From: an uncultured Chromatiaceae bacterium
GTDB taxonomy: Bacteria; Pseudomonadota; Gammaproteobacteria; Enterobacterales; Alteromonadaceae
Assembly (NCBI GenBank): GCA_946481195.1
Contig: CAMLNG010000223.1
Coordinates: 1 to 6,473, forward strand
DNA: 6,473 nucleotides
Reading direction: 5' to 3'
Shown here: positions 5,512-6,473 of the stretch, one piece after another
Numbering within the stretch: the first letter of the stretch is position 1
Layout: the number at the start of each line of letters is the position of its first letter
Made by a program: the position numbers and the translations under genes
The notes under the pieces: model-generated
Seen by the model: only the letters and a program-made list of their open reading frames with translations
Databases searched by the model: none
Told to the model about the DNA's origin: nothing

Positions 5512-5556
5512 TGCTTCTGCAGTCAAACAGCAACCCAGCTTACGGAGCAGAAACAG

Positions 5557-6315
5557 ATGAACACACAACAACATCAAGGTATCAGTCAGAAAGTCGTATT
5601 AATCACCGGTGCCAGCAGCGGCTTAGGCGAGAGTACCGCCCGGCTCCTCGCCAGCCGTGGTGCCAAGCTGGTGCTGGTCGCACGCCGCGTCGACCGCCTG
5701 GCGCAGCTGGTCAGCGAAATCAAAGCTGCCGGGGGCGACGCCGTGTATCAGGTGGTGGATGTCACTAAAGCGGAAGATTTACAGGCGGCCGTGCAACTGG
5801 CACAAAACAGCTTTGGCCGGCTGGATGTGATTATCAACAATGCCGGATTTATGGCGATTGCACCAATGAGCGAACGCCGTACCGACGAATGGGACCGGAT
5901 GATCGATATTAATATCAAAGGCGTGTTATACGGTATCGCTGCTGCGCTGCCGGTGTTTGAAGCCCAGCAAAGCGGCCATTTTATTAACGTCTCGTCAGTA
6001 GCCGGCACTAAGGTATTCAGCCCGGGCGGCACTGTGTACAGCGGCACCAAGTTTGCGGTACGGGCGATCAGTGAAGGTTTACGCCACGAAGTCGGTGGCC
6101 ATATCCGCACCACGACGATTTTACCGGGCGCTGTCGAATCCGAACTGAAACATGGCAGCAGCCATGGCGCCAGCGCTGAATTTGTTAATGCGTTTTACCA
6201 GCAGAATCAAATTCCGGCCGACGCCGTCGCCCGCGCTGTGGCTTACGCCATCGAGCAGCCGGACAATGTCGATATCAACGAAATTGTGCTGCGCCCAACG
6301 GTGCAGGAGTTTTAA
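5557..6315 (+). CDS. Short-chain dehydrogenase/reductase (classical SDR)
   Basis: A 252-residue NAD(P)(H)-dependent oxidoreductase of the classical SDR family, with a one-domain Rossmann fold and the usual length. Visible motifs are the dinucleotide-binding TGASSGLG (17-24), the adenine-contact D68-V69, NNAG (94-97), the active-site Asn in DINIKGV (N119), a catalytic serine in NVSSVAG (S147), Y161-SGT-K165 as the YxxxK pair, and PGAV (190-193) after it. All four tetrad residues are present, so it should be active. R43-R44 right after the second strand point to NADP(H) rather than NAD(H). The GARLVLVARR-xxRL style and length recall the YdfG/clavulanate-dehydrogenase-like group, but the substrate (a carbonyl/alcohol pair) cannot be told. 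The ATG at 5557 has a CGGAG ribosome-binding site 9 nt upstream. Divergent lysR suggests inducible expression. It appears monocistronic. Confidence 0.92.
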   Translation: MNTQQHQGISQKVVLITGASSGLGESTARLLASRGAKLVLVARRVDRLAQLVSEIKAAGGDAVYQVVDVTKAEDLQAAVQLAQNSFGRLDVIINNAGFMAIAPMSERRTDEWDRMIDINIKGVLYGIAAALPVFEAQQSGHFINVSSVAGTKVFSPGGTVYSGTKFAVRAISEGLRHEVGGHIRTTTILPGAVESELKHGSSHGASAEFVNAFYQQNQIPADAVARAVAYAIEQPDNVDINEIVLRPTVQEF

Positions 6316-6345
6316 GTAAGCAGTGGGTATTCAGTTTGGTAACGA

Positions 6346-6404
6346 ATGTATAGCGGCGCTGGGCTTGCCGCAAACCGCCGTGCAAGCACAGTGACGCCAT
6401 ACAT
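6346..6404. repeat. Nested inverted-repeat element after the SDR gene
   Basis: ATGTATAGCG (6346-6355) pairs with CGCCATACAT (6395-6404) at 9 of 10 positions. Inside lie two alternative stems: GCGGC/GCCGC (6353-6357 with 6367-6371) and GCTTGC/GCAAGC (6363-6368 with 6382-6387). There is no T-run. It could be a dispersed intergenic repeat, a 3' mRNA structure, or chance. The 158 bp after the SDR stop contain no gene that I can see. Confidence 0.35.
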
Positions 6405-6451
6405 GATCCGATGCAGCGATGTAAGTTGATTCACAGTCCGGCTTTGTCGCT

Positions 6452-6473
6452 AAGCAGAGCCTGCGGCTGCTTT
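6452..6473 (+). terminator. Terminator-like hairpin at right edge
   Basis: AAGCA (6452-6456) and GCC (6459-6461) pair with GGC (6465-6467) and TGCTT (6468-6472), with a 2-nt GA bulge and a TGC loop. T residues begin at 6471 and the window ends in the T-run, so its length is unknown. It lies about 137 bp after the SDR stop and could end that transcript. Confidence 0.4.

Noticed and set aside
5349..5768. Plus-strand ORF of 139 codons spanning the lysR start, the divergent gap and the SDR 5' end
   Set aside because: It crosses two confident genes and the regulatory gap in another frame and its product is low-complexity Arg/Pro/Gly; the LysR and SDR frames explain the region.
5748..6113. Minus-strand ORF of 121 codons inside the SDR gene
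   Set aside because: It is antisense to the SDR catalytic core and has no recognisable motif.
6341..6410. Possible integron attC site, suggested by the imperfect inverted repeat
   Set aside because: The required outer core sites (GTTRRRY and its complement RYYYAAC) are absent and no integrase or cassette array is visible.

Overview
The window reads as chromosomal DNA of a gammaproteobacterium. Moderate GC content, short intergenic gaps and the protein families suggest a free-living, Alteromonadales-like organism. The genus is an inference from protein character only. I see no mobile element, CRISPR array, tRNA or rRNA.

Layout, left to right. (1) The 3' part of a branched-chain amino-acid aminotransferase gene (ilvE type) enters from the left edge and closes with a clear intrinsic terminator. 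(2) A probable two-gene operon encodes a MarR-family repressor and a 12-helix MATE drug/cation exporter; a perfect inverted repeat (947-966) upstream is the candidate operator. (3) A monocistronic gene for an unrecognised 164-residue protein with two membrane segments starts at a TTG codon. It is preceded by a perfect 17-bp palindrome and a five-codon mini-ORF. (4) A PadR-family regulator overlaps by ATGA a 240-residue membrane protein. That protein joins a 'permease prefix'-like N-terminus to a C-terminal half resembling MotA/PomA/TolQ/ExbB ion channels. A 13-bp palindrome sits in the presumed padR promoter. (5) A LysR-type regulator on the minus strand ends only 4 bp from the end of that membrane-protein gene. 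It is divergent from a short-chain dehydrogenase/reductase (SDR) gene, and the 128-bp divergent gap carries a LysR-type box and a 10-bp direct repeat. (6) The last 158 bp after the SDR gene hold no gene. They contain a nested inverted-repeat structure and a terminator-like hairpin at the right edge.

Three of the transcription units follow the same plan: a local regulator (MarR, PadR, LysR) paired with one target gene (exporter, membrane channel-like protein, oxidoreductase), with a palindromic site where the regulator would be expected to bind. The most unusual item is the PadR-coupled membrane protein. PadR regulators next to permease-prefix proteins usually accompany ABC-type macrolide-export-like permeases. 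Here the permease is absent and the prefix is followed by a MotA-like four-helix layout, with no MotB/ExbD/TolR partner in view. This is the best candidate for an undescribed system, but it rests on motif reading and not on a search.
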